Made by a program: the position numbers and the translations under genes. DNA of 64,000 nt from Mesoflavibacter sp037029465 (GTDB lineage Bacteria; Bacteroidota; Bacteroidia; Flavobacteriales; Flavobacteriaceae). The stretch covers positions 185,504 to 249,503 of the forward strand of contig NZ_JAYMEM010000001.1 in assembly GCF_037029465.1 (NCBI RefSeq), in the 5' to 3' direction. The notes under the pieces are model-generated. The model ran no database searches, was not told the origin of the DNA, and saw only the letters and a list, made by a program, of their open reading frames with translations. Below, one piece after another: positions 28,481-37,430 of the stretch (positions are counted from its first letter, which is position 1; each line of letters starts with the position of its first letter).

Positions 28481-28512
28481 AAAAACCCTTACACGCAATA
28501 TGTAAGGGTTAT
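28481..28512 (-). terminator. terminator downstream of ppa
   Basis: Ten-base stem AACCCTTACA / TGTAAGGGTT (28484-28493 with 28501-28510); on the minus strand it is followed by a T run. It separates ppa from hppA, so the two are probably separate transcripts despite adjacency. Confidence 0.85.
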
Positions 28513-28536
28513 AAATATTTAAAATATTGATTTTAA

Positions 28537-29064
28537 TTAAATTAAGAAATCGCCGTTAGCTTTGTGCTCACTGTTTTCGTATCTGTCTACACATTTGCTT
28601 ACAATTTCGTAAGCTTCTTTTGCGTCTCCCCAACTGCCAACATCTACTTTCTTTTTTTCTAAGTCTTTATATACTTGGAAGAAGTGAGTAATTTCATCTA
28701 AACGGTGCGGATTAATATCTGCTATATCATTTTTTGTACTCCAAATTGGATCAGATACTGGTACACAAACTATTTTTTCGTCTGGACCTTTTTCATCAGC
28801 CATATGGAAAACTCCGATTGGTTTTACCTCAACAACACACATAGGAAACGTTGGCTCATGTCCTAAAATTAATACGTCTAACGGATCACCATCTAAAGCT
28901 AGTGTTTGTGGGATAAATCCGTAATCTCCTGGATACATCATCGAAGAGAATAACATACGGTCAAAACGTATTTTTTTTAATTCAAAGTCATATTCGTACT
29001 TGTTTCTACTTCCTTTAGGTATTTCTACTAAAGCATCAAATGTTGTTTCTCCTTTTGGGCTCAT
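28537..29064 (-). CDS. ppa: inorganic pyrophosphatase (family I, soluble)
   Basis: Hydrolyses pyrophosphate released by biosynthesis. 175 aa; signature DGDPLDVLILG with the metal-binding aspartates, plus EIPKGSRNKYEYD near the N-terminus and YPGDYGFIPQT. Full family length. Being next to a membrane pyrophosphatase is common in this family of bacteria; the soluble enzyme wastes the energy that HppA conserves, so their relative expression matters. Confidence 0.97.
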   Translation of the reverse strand: MSPKGETTFDALVEIPKGSRNKYEYDFELKKIRFDRMLFSSMMYPGDYGFIPQTLALDGDPLDVLILGHEPTFPMCVVEVKPIGVFHMADEKGPDEKIVCVPVSDPIWSTKNDIADINPHRLDEITHFFQVYKDLEKKKVDVGSWGDAKEAYEIVSKCVDRYENSEHKANGDFLI

Positions 29065-29124
29065 CTAAACTATTTTATACGCTAATAGCGCTATTTATTA
29101 ATAACTATTTAAAAATAAGGGTTG

Positions 29125-29155
29125 CAAAAGTAAGAGATTATTTAGGTTTAGGCAA
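29125..29155 (-). promoter_or_regulatory. ppa promoter
   Basis: On the minus strand: TTG (29155-29153), 20-base spacer, TACTTTTG (29132-29125), 60 bp before the ppa start. Exact Bacteroidota arrangement. Confidence 0.65.
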
Positions 29156-29214
29156 GAGAAAAGAGTTTGACTTTGTAAAATTAATATAGCAAACTAAGTT
29201 ATAAACTGTTGATT

Positions 29215-31716
29215 TTAAAAATAGAAGCCAAAACTACCTGTTACCCCAAATTTTCTAGCATCAGGATATAAAACCGCGTCTGTGTAATTCCCTCTAAAGT
29301 TGAAATCTATTCTAAAGACTTTGAAAATGTTTCCTACACCAAAACTATATTCGTAGTAAGGCTCTCGGTTTGGAGCTTCGTAAATTAATCCTGATGCATT
29401 AATATTTCTATTCTCTTGTGATATATTTCCTATAACTCCTCTTGCACCAATTATAGCTCTTAAATTGTATTTTTTTAAGAATGGAATACGAGAAAATAAT
29501 CTTCCGTTAAAATTATGTTCTATGTGAAGTGTTGCGTATTCATCGGTAACGAACTCGTAAAAATCAAGATTTGAAAAGGTGTTATAAATTGAAAAATAAC
29601 TTTGATTACCAGGCACAACACTTAACAAACCTAAAGGAACTTCGCCAAAAGTTTTACCTGCTTCTATAGTTGTGTAGAGTCTTCCAAAACCTCCTATTGC
29701 CCAAGGTTGCGTGTAAGAAAACTGAACTTTAGTATAATCAAAATCACTATTTAAAACACTTTGATCTCCAATCGAAACTTGTACAAAAAGCCTTGCGAAA
29801 TCATCATTTTTTGTTCTTCGTTCTACTCCAAAACCTGTCATTTCTCTTTTCGGAAAATAAGAAAGTGAGATTGCAGTTTCGTATTGTTTAACTTCAGATT
29901 TTGTTGTTGTTTGTGATGCGTCTGTATAATAATCTAAACTAAATGTTTTTGATGCCGACTCTAACGTACGATAGCTTCCGCTTAAGCGTGTTACAAAATT
30001 TCTAAAAGGCTCTGCTTCTATCGCTAAAGTGCTAAGATTTATACTAGTTAGTTTATCATTTGTTCCGGTTCCTACTACTGATGAACTTGCTAAACTACGT
30101 CCTAAAACATCTGTGCTATTAGTCAGACTTGCACCTATTTGCTCGACATCGCGACGGTTTCCTCCGGAAATTATTAATCTACTTTTTTTATCTAATAGCC
30201 ATTTTCCTGAAATACCATATTTAAACTTATCGTCTCTAAAACCGTATGCTGTAAATCCTTCGATACGCCATAAATCATTTTGCCCAAAATAGGTACGTCC
30301 ACCAGCACGAAGTCTTACGCCTTCAACTTCATTATAACCAAAGGTTGAAAATATGGGTCCGTAGTCTAAGTTTAAATCATCAAACTCGATATAACCAGAT
30401 GCTAGAATGCTTCCTAAGTTGTAAAGTCTTTTAAATTTCTTTGTTTGTTTTAAAGAGTCTAACATGGTGTACACACCTTTTTCATCTTTACTCAAAGACT
30501 CCATGCGGTTTTTATCCCAAAAACTATCGTCTTGATTATAAATATCTTCATCAAAGCTGTATACTTTTTCTTTGTAAAATTTAGGGTCTTTCTCTTCGTT
30601 AAACTTGTAATTATCGTAAAGTGTGGTACGTTTTCCATAGATTCCTCTAGATTTTTCCTTTTTATTAAAGGCAAAATCTGACATAAAATAATCGCGTTTT
30701 ATTAAAAAGACAGAATCGTTTAACACTTCAAAATCTTGCTCTATATAAATTTCTTTCACCCAATTTATATTAGCGCTTTTAGACGCTTGCATATTGATAT
30801 TTTTTAATGCAAATGTGGTATCTGCCACCCAAAAATCGCCTTTAAAAGTAAGTTCGTTTTTACGTCTTGGATAATAAATAATATTGTAGCACCATTTATT
30901 ATCTATATATGTACTGTCTGAAAGCACATAGTTATAGGTTTGAATTCCGGTACGTGAGATTGGGCTAACAAAACTTTTATCAAAAAACTTTAAATAGTTA
31001 TCATAGACATCGTAATCTGAATACAAATCGTCTACAAAGTCAATAATTACTTGATTATTACTAAACCCTGAGTTTTTATTTCCTTTTAAAATTTCTCGTT
31101 TTTCGTTTATTACATTATCACCGTAAACCTCGCTAGCAGCTTCGTTAATAAACATTGGTAAATACGTTTTACCAGTCACTTTAGAAGTATCTACCTGATT
31201 AAAAACAAACTCCATACCCTTAAACAACTTACTTTCTATAAGCGAGCTATCTATGGTGTTAAGGTCAAATTCAACTTTTTCGTATTTATCGTATTGATAT
31301 TGTTTGTACTGTTTAAGTCCGTTACTACGTTTATTTGCCCATATTTTTCTTAAAATATCAATTGCAGGATTGTTCTTTTTAGGTTGTTTACCAGAGACAA
31401 TAACCACTTCATCTAATGCAGCAGCTTCTTCTTGAAGCGTCACCTTTAACTGATAAGTTACTCTTTTTTCAAGTTGAATTTCTTGAGTTTCAAAACCAAT
31501 GAAAGATATTTTTAATACGTCCCAATTATTTTCGTCTTCAATATAAAAGGTACCTTCTTCATTAGTTATTACTCCTATTGAAGAACCTTTAAAAATTACA
31601 TTTGCAAAAGGCACCGGATTATTTGATGCGTCAAAAACTTGACCACTAACTTTGGTTTGTGCTAACGCAGAAATGATGCTAAAAAGAAAAAAAAGGGCAG
31701 AAAAAAGTTTATTCAT
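29215..31716 (-). CDS. DUF5686 / CarboxypepD_reg-like outer-membrane protein
   Basis: An 833-aa exported protein: signal peptide 1-19 (ending ISALAQ), a carboxypeptidase-regulatory-like domain (VSGQVFDASNNPVPFANVIF ... LKISFIGFETQEI), a short VVIVSG link, then the large DUF5686 region ending in a beta-barrel-like C-terminus with aromatic final residue (GSFGFYF), typical of outer-membrane proteins. No activity is established for DUF5686. The pdhB terminator lies in its leader. Confidence 0.9.
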   Translation of the reverse strand: MNKLFSALFFLFSIISALAQTKVSGQVFDASNNPVPFANVIFKGSSIGVITNEEGTFYIEDENNWDVLKISFIGFETQEIQLEKRVTYQLKVTLQEEAAALDEVVIVSGKQPKKNNPAIDILRKIWANKRSNGLKQYKQYQYDKYEKVEFDLNTIDSSLIESKLFKGMEFVFNQVDTSKVTGKTYLPMFINEAASEVYGDNVINEKREILKGNKNSGFSNNQVIIDFVDDLYSDYDVYDNYLKFFDKSFVSPISRTGIQTYNYVLSDSTYIDNKWCYNIIYYPRRKNELTFKGDFWVADTTFALKNINMQASKSANINWVKEIYIEQDFEVLNDSVFLIKRDYFMSDFAFNKKEKSRGIYGKRTTLYDNYKFNEEKDPKFYKEKVYSFDEDIYNQDDSFWDKNRMESLSKDEKGVYTMLDSLKQTKKFKRLYNLGSILASGYIEFDDLNLDYGPIFSTFGYNEVEGVRLRAGGRTYFGQNDLWRIEGFTAYGFRDDKFKYGISGKWLLDKKSRLIISGGNRRDVEQIGASLTNSTDVLGRSLASSSVVGTGTNDKLTSINLSTLAIEAEPFRNFVTRLSGSYRTLESASKTFSLDYYTDASQTTTKSEVKQYETAISLSYFPKREMTGFGVERRTKNDDFARLFVQVSIGDQSVLNSDFDYTKVQFSYTQPWAIGGFGRLYTTIEAGKTFGEVPLGLLSVVPGNQSYFSIYNTFSNLDFYEFVTDEYATLHIEHNFNGRLFSRIPFLKKYNLRAIIGARGVIGNISQENRNINASGLIYEAPNREPYYEYSFGVGNIFKVFRIDFNFRGNYTDAVLYPDARKFGVTGSFGFYF

Positions 31717-31731
31717 TAATTTTGATTTATA

Positions 31732-31772
31732 AACAAAAAAACTTCATCAACAATCGTGCTAATGAAGTTTTG
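31732..31772 (-). terminator. terminator downstream of pdhB
   Basis: Stem AAAACTTCAT / ATGAAGTTTT (31738-31747 with 31762-31771) with an A tract on the left that becomes a U run for the minus-strand pdhB transcript. Confidence 0.85.
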
Positions 31773-31794
31773 ATATAACGAAAATAATAATTTT

Positions 31795-32772
31795 TTATTT
31801 GTACATCACTTTTTTAACAGCCTTTATCACATCGTTATGGTTTGGTAACCACTCTTCTAACAATACTGGACTGTAAGGTGCTGGTGTATCTGCAGTGTTT
31901 ATTTTTACAATTGGTGCATCTAAAAAGTCAAATGCTTCGCTTTGTACAAGGTAAGTAATTTCAGTTGCTACGTTACCAAATGGCCAAGCTTCTTCTAAAA
32001 CTACTAAACGGTTTGTTTTCTTTACAGATTCTAAAATAGCTTTTCTGTCCATTGGTCTAACTGTACGAAGATCTATAATTTCAACAGAGATTCCTTCTTT
32101 TTCAAGTTCGTCTGCAGCTTTGTAAGCTTCTTTTATAATTTTTCCAAAAGAAACGATGGTTACATCTGTTCCTTCACGCTTAATATCTGCCACACCTAAT
32201 GGTATAGTGTATTCTCCTTCTGGCACTTCACCTTTATCACCATACATTTGTTCAGACTCCATAAAAATAACTGGATCGTCATCACGTATTGCAGATTTTA
32301 ATAAACCTTTTGCATCATATGGGTTAGAAGGCACTACCACTTTTAAACCTGGTGTATTAGCAAACCAGCTTTCAAAAGCTTGACTATGTGTAGCTGCTAA
32401 TTGTCCTGCAGAAGCTGTTGGACCTCTAAAAACAATTGGACATTTAAATTGTCCACCGGACATTTGTCTAATTTTTGCAGCGTTATTTATAATTTGGTCA
32501 ATACCAACTAAAGAGAAGTTAAAGGTCATATATTCTACTATCGGTCTATTACCAGTCATGGTAGACCCAATAGCCACACCAGCAAAACCAAGCTCTGCAA
32601 TTGGTGTATCAATAACACGTTTTGGACCAAACTCGTCCAACATACCTTTAGATTCTTTATAAGCACCATTATATTCTGCTACTTCTTCACCCATAAGGTA
32701 GATGCTTTCGTCACGACGCATTTCTTCGCTCATGGCTTCAGCAATAGCTTCTCTAAACTGTATTGTTTTCAT
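31795..32772 (-). CDS. pdhB: pyruvate dehydrogenase E1 component, beta subunit
   Basis: Thiamine-diphosphate enzyme subunit that decarboxylates pyruvate and loads the E2 lipoyl group. 325 aa with the transketolase-like pyrimidine-binding region (LMGEEVAEYNGAYK, VIDTPIAELGFAGVAIG) and transketolase C-terminal domain (SVEIIDLRTVRPMD, VVLEEAWPFGNV). No E1-alpha gene is adjacent. A related branched-chain E1-beta is an alternative, but the YNGAYK and MEYMTFNFS-type segments favour pyruvate. A -7 match TATTTTTG sits on the minus strand at 32800-32793. Confidence 0.93.
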   Translation of the reverse strand: MKTIQFREAIAEAMSEEMRRDESIYLMGEEVAEYNGAYKESKGMLDEFGPKRVIDTPIAELGFAGVAIGSTMTGNRPIVEYMTFNFSLVGIDQIINNAAKIRQMSGGQFKCPIVFRGPTASAGQLAATHSQAFESWFANTPGLKVVVPSNPYDAKGLLKSAIRDDDPVIFMESEQMYGDKGEVPEGEYTIPLGVADIKREGTDVTIVSFGKIIKEAYKAADELEKEGISVEIIDLRTVRPMDRKAILESVKKTNRLVVLEEAWPFGNVATEITYLVQSEAFDFLDAPIVKINTADTPAPYSPVLLEEWLPNHNDVIKAVKKVMYK

Positions 32773-33013
32773 TAAAATATCTATTTGAATTGCAAAAATA
32801 AGAATTAATAAAAAACTTACAGTAAAAGAATTCTTTAAAATTTATTATGCACGCATAGTAAATTTTAAAAATATTTCCATATCTTCGTAACCACAAGATT
32901 TTAGAGCGTTTTTTGCTTTGAAATTTTATAAAAAATTGCTGTTCAGCCTACGTTACTACAACGTTTTAGTAGGTTTAAAAGCATTCATTTAAAAACTAAA
33001 TAAATTAAAAAAT

Positions 33014-33760
33014 ATGAAAATTTTAGTGTGTATTAGTCACGTACCAGACACTACTTCAAAAATTAATTTTACTGATGGAGACACAAAATTTGACACTAAC
33101 GGTGTTCAATTTGTAATTAATCCTAATGACGAATTTGGTTTAACCAGAGCGATGTGGTTTAAAGAAAAACAAGGCGCTTCTGTAGACGTTGTTAACGTTG
33201 GTGGACCAGAAACCGAGCCTACTTTAAGAAAAGCATTAGCTATTGGTGCAGATACTGCTATTAGAGTAAATGCCGAAGCTAAAGATGGTTATCAAGTTGC
33301 TAAAGAATTAGCTAAAGTGGTAAAAGATGGTGGTTACGATTTAGTAATTGCTGGTCGTGAATCTATTGACTATAACGGTGCAATGGTACCAGGTATGTTA
33401 GCAGAAATGGTTGACGCCAACTTTGTTACTAACTGCATTAGCCTTGAAGTAGATGGCACTAACGCTAAAGCTACAAGAGAAATTGATGGTGGTAAAGAAA
33501 GTGTATCTACAACATTACCTTTAGTAATTGGTGGACAAAAAGGATTAGTAGAAGAAAGCGATTTACGTATACCTAATATGAGAGGTATCATGATGGCTAG
33601 AAAAAAACCTTTAAACGTCCTTGAACCTGTTGGAGCAAGTACAGAAACTGGATCTGTTAAGTTTGAAAAACCAGCTCCAAAAGGTGAAGTAACTTTAGTT
33701 GCTCCTGATAACTTAGACGAATTAGTTAATCTTTTACACAACGAAGCTAAAGTAATCTAA
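33014..33760 (+). CDS. etfB: electron transfer flavoprotein, beta subunit
   Basis: Forms the AMP/FAD-binding heterodimer with EtfA, carrying electrons from acyl-CoA dehydrogenases to the quinone pool. 248 aa; N-terminus KILVCISHVPDTTSKINF, central DLVIAGRESIDYNGAMVPGM, and the recognition-type loop IPNMRGIMMARKKPL. The 241 bp upstream hold no gene. etfA follows after 56 bp. Confidence 0.96.
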   Translation: MKILVCISHVPDTTSKINFTDGDTKFDTNGVQFVINPNDEFGLTRAMWFKEKQGASVDVVNVGGPETEPTLRKALAIGADTAIRVNAEAKDGYQVAKELAKVVKDGGYDLVIAGRESIDYNGAMVPGMLAEMVDANFVTNCISLEVDGTNAKATREIDGGKESVSTTLPLVIGGQKGLVEESDLRIPNMRGIMMARKKPLNVLEPVGASTETGSVKFEKPAPKGEVTLVAPDNLDELVNLLHNEAKVI

Positions 33761-33816
33761 CCATATCATATAGTTAGATTAGGAATTTAGTTTCAGAAAT
33801 TAAAAATTTAAAAAAC

Positions 33817-34779
33817 ATGTCAATTTTAGTATATACAGAATCAGAAAACGGAACTTTAAAAAAAGCTGCTTTTGAGGTTGCATCTTACGCTAAAGCAGTT
33901 GCAGACCAAATGGGTACAAGCGTTACTGCTGTTGCAGTTAATGTAAATGACACTTCAGAGTTAGGTAAATATGGTGTAGACAAAGTGCTTAACGTATCTA
34001 ACGATGGTTTAGCTAAGTTTAACGCAAAATCTTATGCTTCAGTTTTATCTCAAGCTGCAAAGCAAGAAGGATCTAAAGTAGTTGTGCTTAGTCAAAGTGC
34101 AGACAGTAAATATTTAGCACCATTATTATCTGTAGGATTAGACGCAGGATATGCATCTAATGTAGTAGCTGTTCCAACATCTACGTCTCCTTTTACAGTA
34201 AAACGTACTGCTTTTACAAATAAAGCATTCAACTTTACAACTATAGATACAGATGTGAAAATTGTTGGTGTATCAAACAACTCTTTTGGTTTAGTTGAAA
34301 ACAGCGCAAGTGCTTCTTCTGAAGATTTCTCTCCAGAAATCGCTATATCTGGTGTTACTGTTGAGTCTGTAGATAAAGTTACAGATAAAGTAACTATTGC
34401 AGATGCAGAAATAGTAGTATCTGCTGGTCGTGGTCTAAAAGGACCTGAAAACTGGGGAATGGTTGAAGAATTAGCAGACGTTTTAGGTGCAGCAACAGCA
34501 TGCTCTAAACCAGTTTCTGACTTAGGCTGGAGACCTCATAGCGAACACGTTGGACAAACAGGAAAACCTGTCGCTTCTAACCTTTACATTGCTATTGGTA
34601 TTAGTGGTGCCATCCAACATTTAGCTGGTATTAATGCCTCTAAGGTGAAAGTAGTAATCAACACAGATCCTGAAGCACCTTTCTTTAAAGCGGCAGATTA
34701 TGGTGTTGTTGGTGATGCTTTTGAAGTCGTACCTCAACTTATAGAAAAATTAAAAGCTTTTAAAGCAGCAAACGCTTAA
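33817..34779 (+). CDS. etfA: electron transfer flavoprotein, alpha subunit
   Basis: 320-aa partner of EtfB. The FAD-binding C-terminal domain is clear: VSAGRGLKGPENW, then SDLGWRPHSEHVGQTGKPV, YIAIGISGAIQHLAG and INTDPEAPFFKAADYGVVGD. Full length. Expected to act with the acyl-CoA dehydrogenases of beta-oxidation or amino-acid breakdown, none of which is in the window. Confidence 0.97.
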   Translation: MSILVYTESENGTLKKAAFEVASYAKAVADQMGTSVTAVAVNVNDTSELGKYGVDKVLNVSNDGLAKFNAKSYASVLSQAAKQEGSKVVVLSQSADSKYLAPLLSVGLDAGYASNVVAVPTSTSPFTVKRTAFTNKAFNFTTIDTDVKIVGVSNNSFGLVENSASASSEDFSPEIAISGVTVESVDKVTDKVTIADAEIVVSAGRGLKGPENWGMVEELADVLGAATACSKPVSDLGWRPHSEHVGQTGKPVASNLYIAIGISGAIQHLAGINASKVKVVINTDPEAPFFKAADYGVVGDAFEVVPQLIEKLKAFKAANA

Positions 34780-34811
34780 TTTTTTTTAACTTTAAGTCTG
34801 ATATAATAAGG

Positions 34812-34874
34812 ACTGTTTAAATTTTGCACAAAAAACTAACCCTTACGGTTTGGTAAAGTCCTAATTTAAACAGT
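34812..34874. repeat. intergenic inverted repeat between etfA and the nuclease gene
   Basis: ACTGTTTAAATT at 34812-34823 is exactly complementary to AATTTAAACAGT at 34863-34874, with 39 bases between. Too A/T-rich and lacking a T run for an ordinary terminator in the plus direction; may act as terminator, attenuator or small palindromic repeat. Confidence 0.55.
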
Positions 34875-34893
34875 TCTTTGTGTTTTTGATTGC

Positions 34894-35511
34894 ATGAGTT
34901 TAGTAAGACTAAATATTAAAGGAATTTCGTACAGCCAAACCCAAAATGGCGCCTACGCGCTTATCTTAAACGAGGTAGACGGCGACCGTAAATTACCTAT
35001 CGTTATTGGTGCTTTTGAAGCACAATCTATAGCTATTGCTTTAGAAAAAGAAATTAAACCACCAAGACCACTTACCCACGATTTATTTAAAAATTTTGCA
35101 GACCGTTTTGACATTGTTGTCAAACAAGTCATTATTCACAAGTTGGTAGATGGTGTTTTCTACTCGTCATTAATCTGCGAACGCGATAAAATTGAAGAAA
35201 TTATTGATGCAAGAACCAGTGATGCTATTGCATTAGCACTTCGTTTTCAAGCTCCAATTTTCACTTACAAAAACATTTTAGATAAAGCTGGAATCTACTT
35301 AAAAGTAGAACCTAAAGACGAAAATGAAGACGAAGATGACGTATTAGTTAATGAAATAATTAACGAAGAATTAGAATTAGAAACCTCTTCTTCTGAAGAC
35401 GAATTAAAGTCGAAAAGCTTAGAAGAACTTCATAAACTTTTAGATGAAGCTGTTAACAACGAAGACTACGAAAAAGCAGCAAAATTAAGAGACGAAATAT
35501 CTAAAAGATAA
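34894..35511 (+). CDS. bifunctional nuclease family protein with UVR motif
   Basis: A 205-aa protein with an N-terminal BFN/DUF151 domain (IVIGAFEAQSIAIALEKE, LTHDLFKNFADRFD, ARTSDAIALALRF) and a C-terminal UvrB/UvrC-type helical hairpin (LEELHKLLDEAVNNEDYEKA). DUF151 proteins have reported DNase/RNase activity in plants and Thermotoga, but the bacterial role is unclear. An acidic linker joins the domains. The NupC-type gene starts 16 bp later. Confidence 0.92.
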   Translation: MSLVRLNIKGISYSQTQNGAYALILNEVDGDRKLPIVIGAFEAQSIAIALEKEIKPPRPLTHDLFKNFADRFDIVVKQVIIHKLVDGVFYSSLICERDKIEEIIDARTSDAIALALRFQAPIFTYKNILDKAGIYLKVEPKDENEDEDDVLVNEIINEELELETSSSEDELKSKSLEELHKLLDEAVNNEDYEKAAKLRDEISKR

Positions 35512-35527
35512 TTTACCCTTTTTACAG

Positions 35528-37219
35528 ATGAAAAACTTTTTACTAGTTACAGCGACCATCTTACTTGCATTAACCTCTAGTTTTGGGCAAGACATTAGCA
35601 AAGATTGGTTGTTAGACACAAGTAATACTATTGCTTCAGATAGTACTGCAACAAAAATTTTAAAAGACGAAATTTTATCATTAAACAAAGGTGCTTTTAA
35701 GCTTAATACAACTTCTGGAGATTACCTTTTTCAAAACAATCTTTTGGTATTTTATTATGACCAGCCTTATGAAGTTGTAAAAAAGTTTAAAGTAAAAACC
35801 CTAACAGATTCAACATTAGTACTATCTCAAAAAGAGAATATTTACAATTTTGTTGTAAAACCACAAACTGAAGCTCAAACCGCAGTTGCAGAAGCAGATC
35901 AAATTATCCCAAATCAAGGATTTTCTTTTACTAGCTTATGGCGTGGTGCTTTGGGCATGATTTCTTTAATCATTATTGCATTTCTATTTAGTAGTAACCG
36001 CAAGGCAATTGACTGGAAAATTGTTGGTATCGGACTCGCTTTTCAACTACTAATTGCAATTGGTGTTTTAAAAGTTGATTTTATCAAAAATGCTTTTGAA
36101 TTTATTGGTGGACTTTTTGTAAGCGTTTTAGATTTTACTAGAGCTGGAAGTAAATTTTTATTTGAAGGTTTAGTAGTAGACATGGATACTTTTGGTTTCA
36201 TTTTTGCCTTTCAAGTATTACCAACTATTATTTTCTTTTCAGCATTAACATCTGTTCTTTTCTACTTAGGTATTATTCAAAAAGTAGTAAAAGGAATGGC
36301 TTGGTTATTATCTAAAGCTTTAAAAATTTCTGGAGCAGAAAGTTTATCGGTTGCTGGAAATATCTTTTTAGGCCAAACCGAAGCACCTTTATTAATTAAG
36401 GCATATTTAGAAAAAATGAACAAATCCGAAATGCTTTTGGTGATGATTGGTGGTATGGCAACCGTTGCTGGCGCTGTACTTGCGGCATATATCGGGTTTT
36501 TAGGTGGTGAAGATGAAGCTTTACGCCTGTTCTATGCAAAACATCTATTAGCAGCTTCTGTTATGGCTGCGCCAGGTGCTATTGTCATTTCAAAAATATT
36601 ATATCCACAAACCGAAAAAGTAAATACAGATGTTACTGTTTCTCAAGAAAAAATTGGTTCAAATATTTTAGATGCTATCGCAAATGGTACAACCGAAGGT
36701 TTAAGACTTGCTGTTAATGTTGGAGCAATGCTTTTAGTATTTGTTGCTTTTATCGCTATGGTAAATGGGATTTTAGGTTGGGTTGGAGACGTTACCACAT
36801 TTAACTCTTGGGTTGCTGGTAACACGCCTTACGAGAGTCTTTCTTTAGAATTAATCTTAGGTTACATCTTCTCGCCTCTTATGTGGTTAATTGGTGTTGC
36901 TAAAGAAGATATGGCTTTAATGGGGCAACTTTTAGGAATTAAATTAGCTGCATCAGAATTTATTGGATACATTCAATTAGCAGATTTAAAAAACATAGCA
37001 AATCCAACACATTTAAAATATGAAAAGTCTATAATTATGGCAACTTATATGTTATGTGGATTTGCAAATTTTGCTTCTATCGGTATCCAAATAGGCGGTA
37101 TTGGTTCATTAGCGCCTGGACAACGTAAAACCTTATCACAATTTGGTATAAAAGCTTTAATTGGAGGAACAATTGCTTCGCTAATTTCAGCAACAATAGC
37201 AGGAATGATTATTGGTTAA
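35528..37219 (+). CDS. concentrative nucleoside transporter (NupC family) with periplasmic N-terminal extension
   Basis: A 563-aa protein. The C-terminal ~420 residues are a CNT permease: helices with FLGQTEAPLLIKAY, MIGGMATVAGAVLAAYIGFL and the C-terminal CGFANFASIGIQIGGIGSLAP motif that binds the nucleoside and the cation. Unusually, it begins with a signal peptide (ending TSSFGQ) and about 100 soluble residues (LNTTSGDYLFQNNLLVFYYD) resembling a small lipocalin/calycin-like barrel before the first transport helix. Nucleoside uptake fits with the neighbouring thyA and the upstream nucleoside kinase. Confidence 0.92.
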   Translation: MKNFLLVTATILLALTSSFGQDISKDWLLDTSNTIASDSTATKILKDEILSLNKGAFKLNTTSGDYLFQNNLLVFYYDQPYEVVKKFKVKTLTDSTLVLSQKENIYNFVVKPQTEAQTAVAEADQIIPNQGFSFTSLWRGALGMISLIIIAFLFSSNRKAIDWKIVGIGLAFQLLIAIGVLKVDFIKNAFEFIGGLFVSVLDFTRAGSKFLFEGLVVDMDTFGFIFAFQVLPTIIFFSALTSVLFYLGIIQKVVKGMAWLLSKALKISGAESLSVAGNIFLGQTEAPLLIKAYLEKMNKSEMLLVMIGGMATVAGAVLAAYIGFLGGEDEALRLFYAKHLLAASVMAAPGAIVISKILYPQTEKVNTDVTVSQEKIGSNILDAIANGTTEGLRLAVNVGAMLLVFVAFIAMVNGILGWVGDVTTFNSWVAGNTPYESLSLELILGYIFSPLMWLIGVAKEDMALMGQLLGIKLAASEFIGYIQLADLKNIANPTHLKYEKSIIMATYMLCGFANFASIGIQIGGIGSLAPGQRKTLSQFGIKALIGGTIASLISATIAGMIIG

Positions 37220-37223
37220 AACA

Positions 37224-37243
37224 ATTTCTGCGAAAGCAGAAAT
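37224..37243. repeat. palindromic hairpin, copy 1
   Basis: ATTTCTGC-GAAA-GCAGAAAT: an 8-bp stem with a GAAA tetraloop, just after the transporter stop. A second copy in inverted orientation is at 37405-37424. Confidence 0.7.
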
Positions 37244-37404
37244 CTTTAAATCTAAGACGTAACTTTTTCATTTAAAAATAGTAGTTGATAACTTTTAATA
37301 TCTTAAAATCAATTAACTAATTAACTACATTGATTTTTATTTATTTTCGTTTTCAGCTATTCCTTATTTCAAAATAACTAGCTATTTTTATAACTAAAAA
37401 TGAG

Positions 37405-37424
37405 ATTTCTGCTTTCGCAGAAAT
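37405..37424. repeat. palindromic hairpin, copy 2 (inverted), ahead of thyA
   Basis: ATTTCTGC-TTTC-GCAGAAAT, the exact reverse complement of copy 1. It ends six bases before the thyA ATG and so occupies the ribosome-loading region of that mRNA. Confidence 0.7.
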
Positions 37425-37430
37425 AGTATT

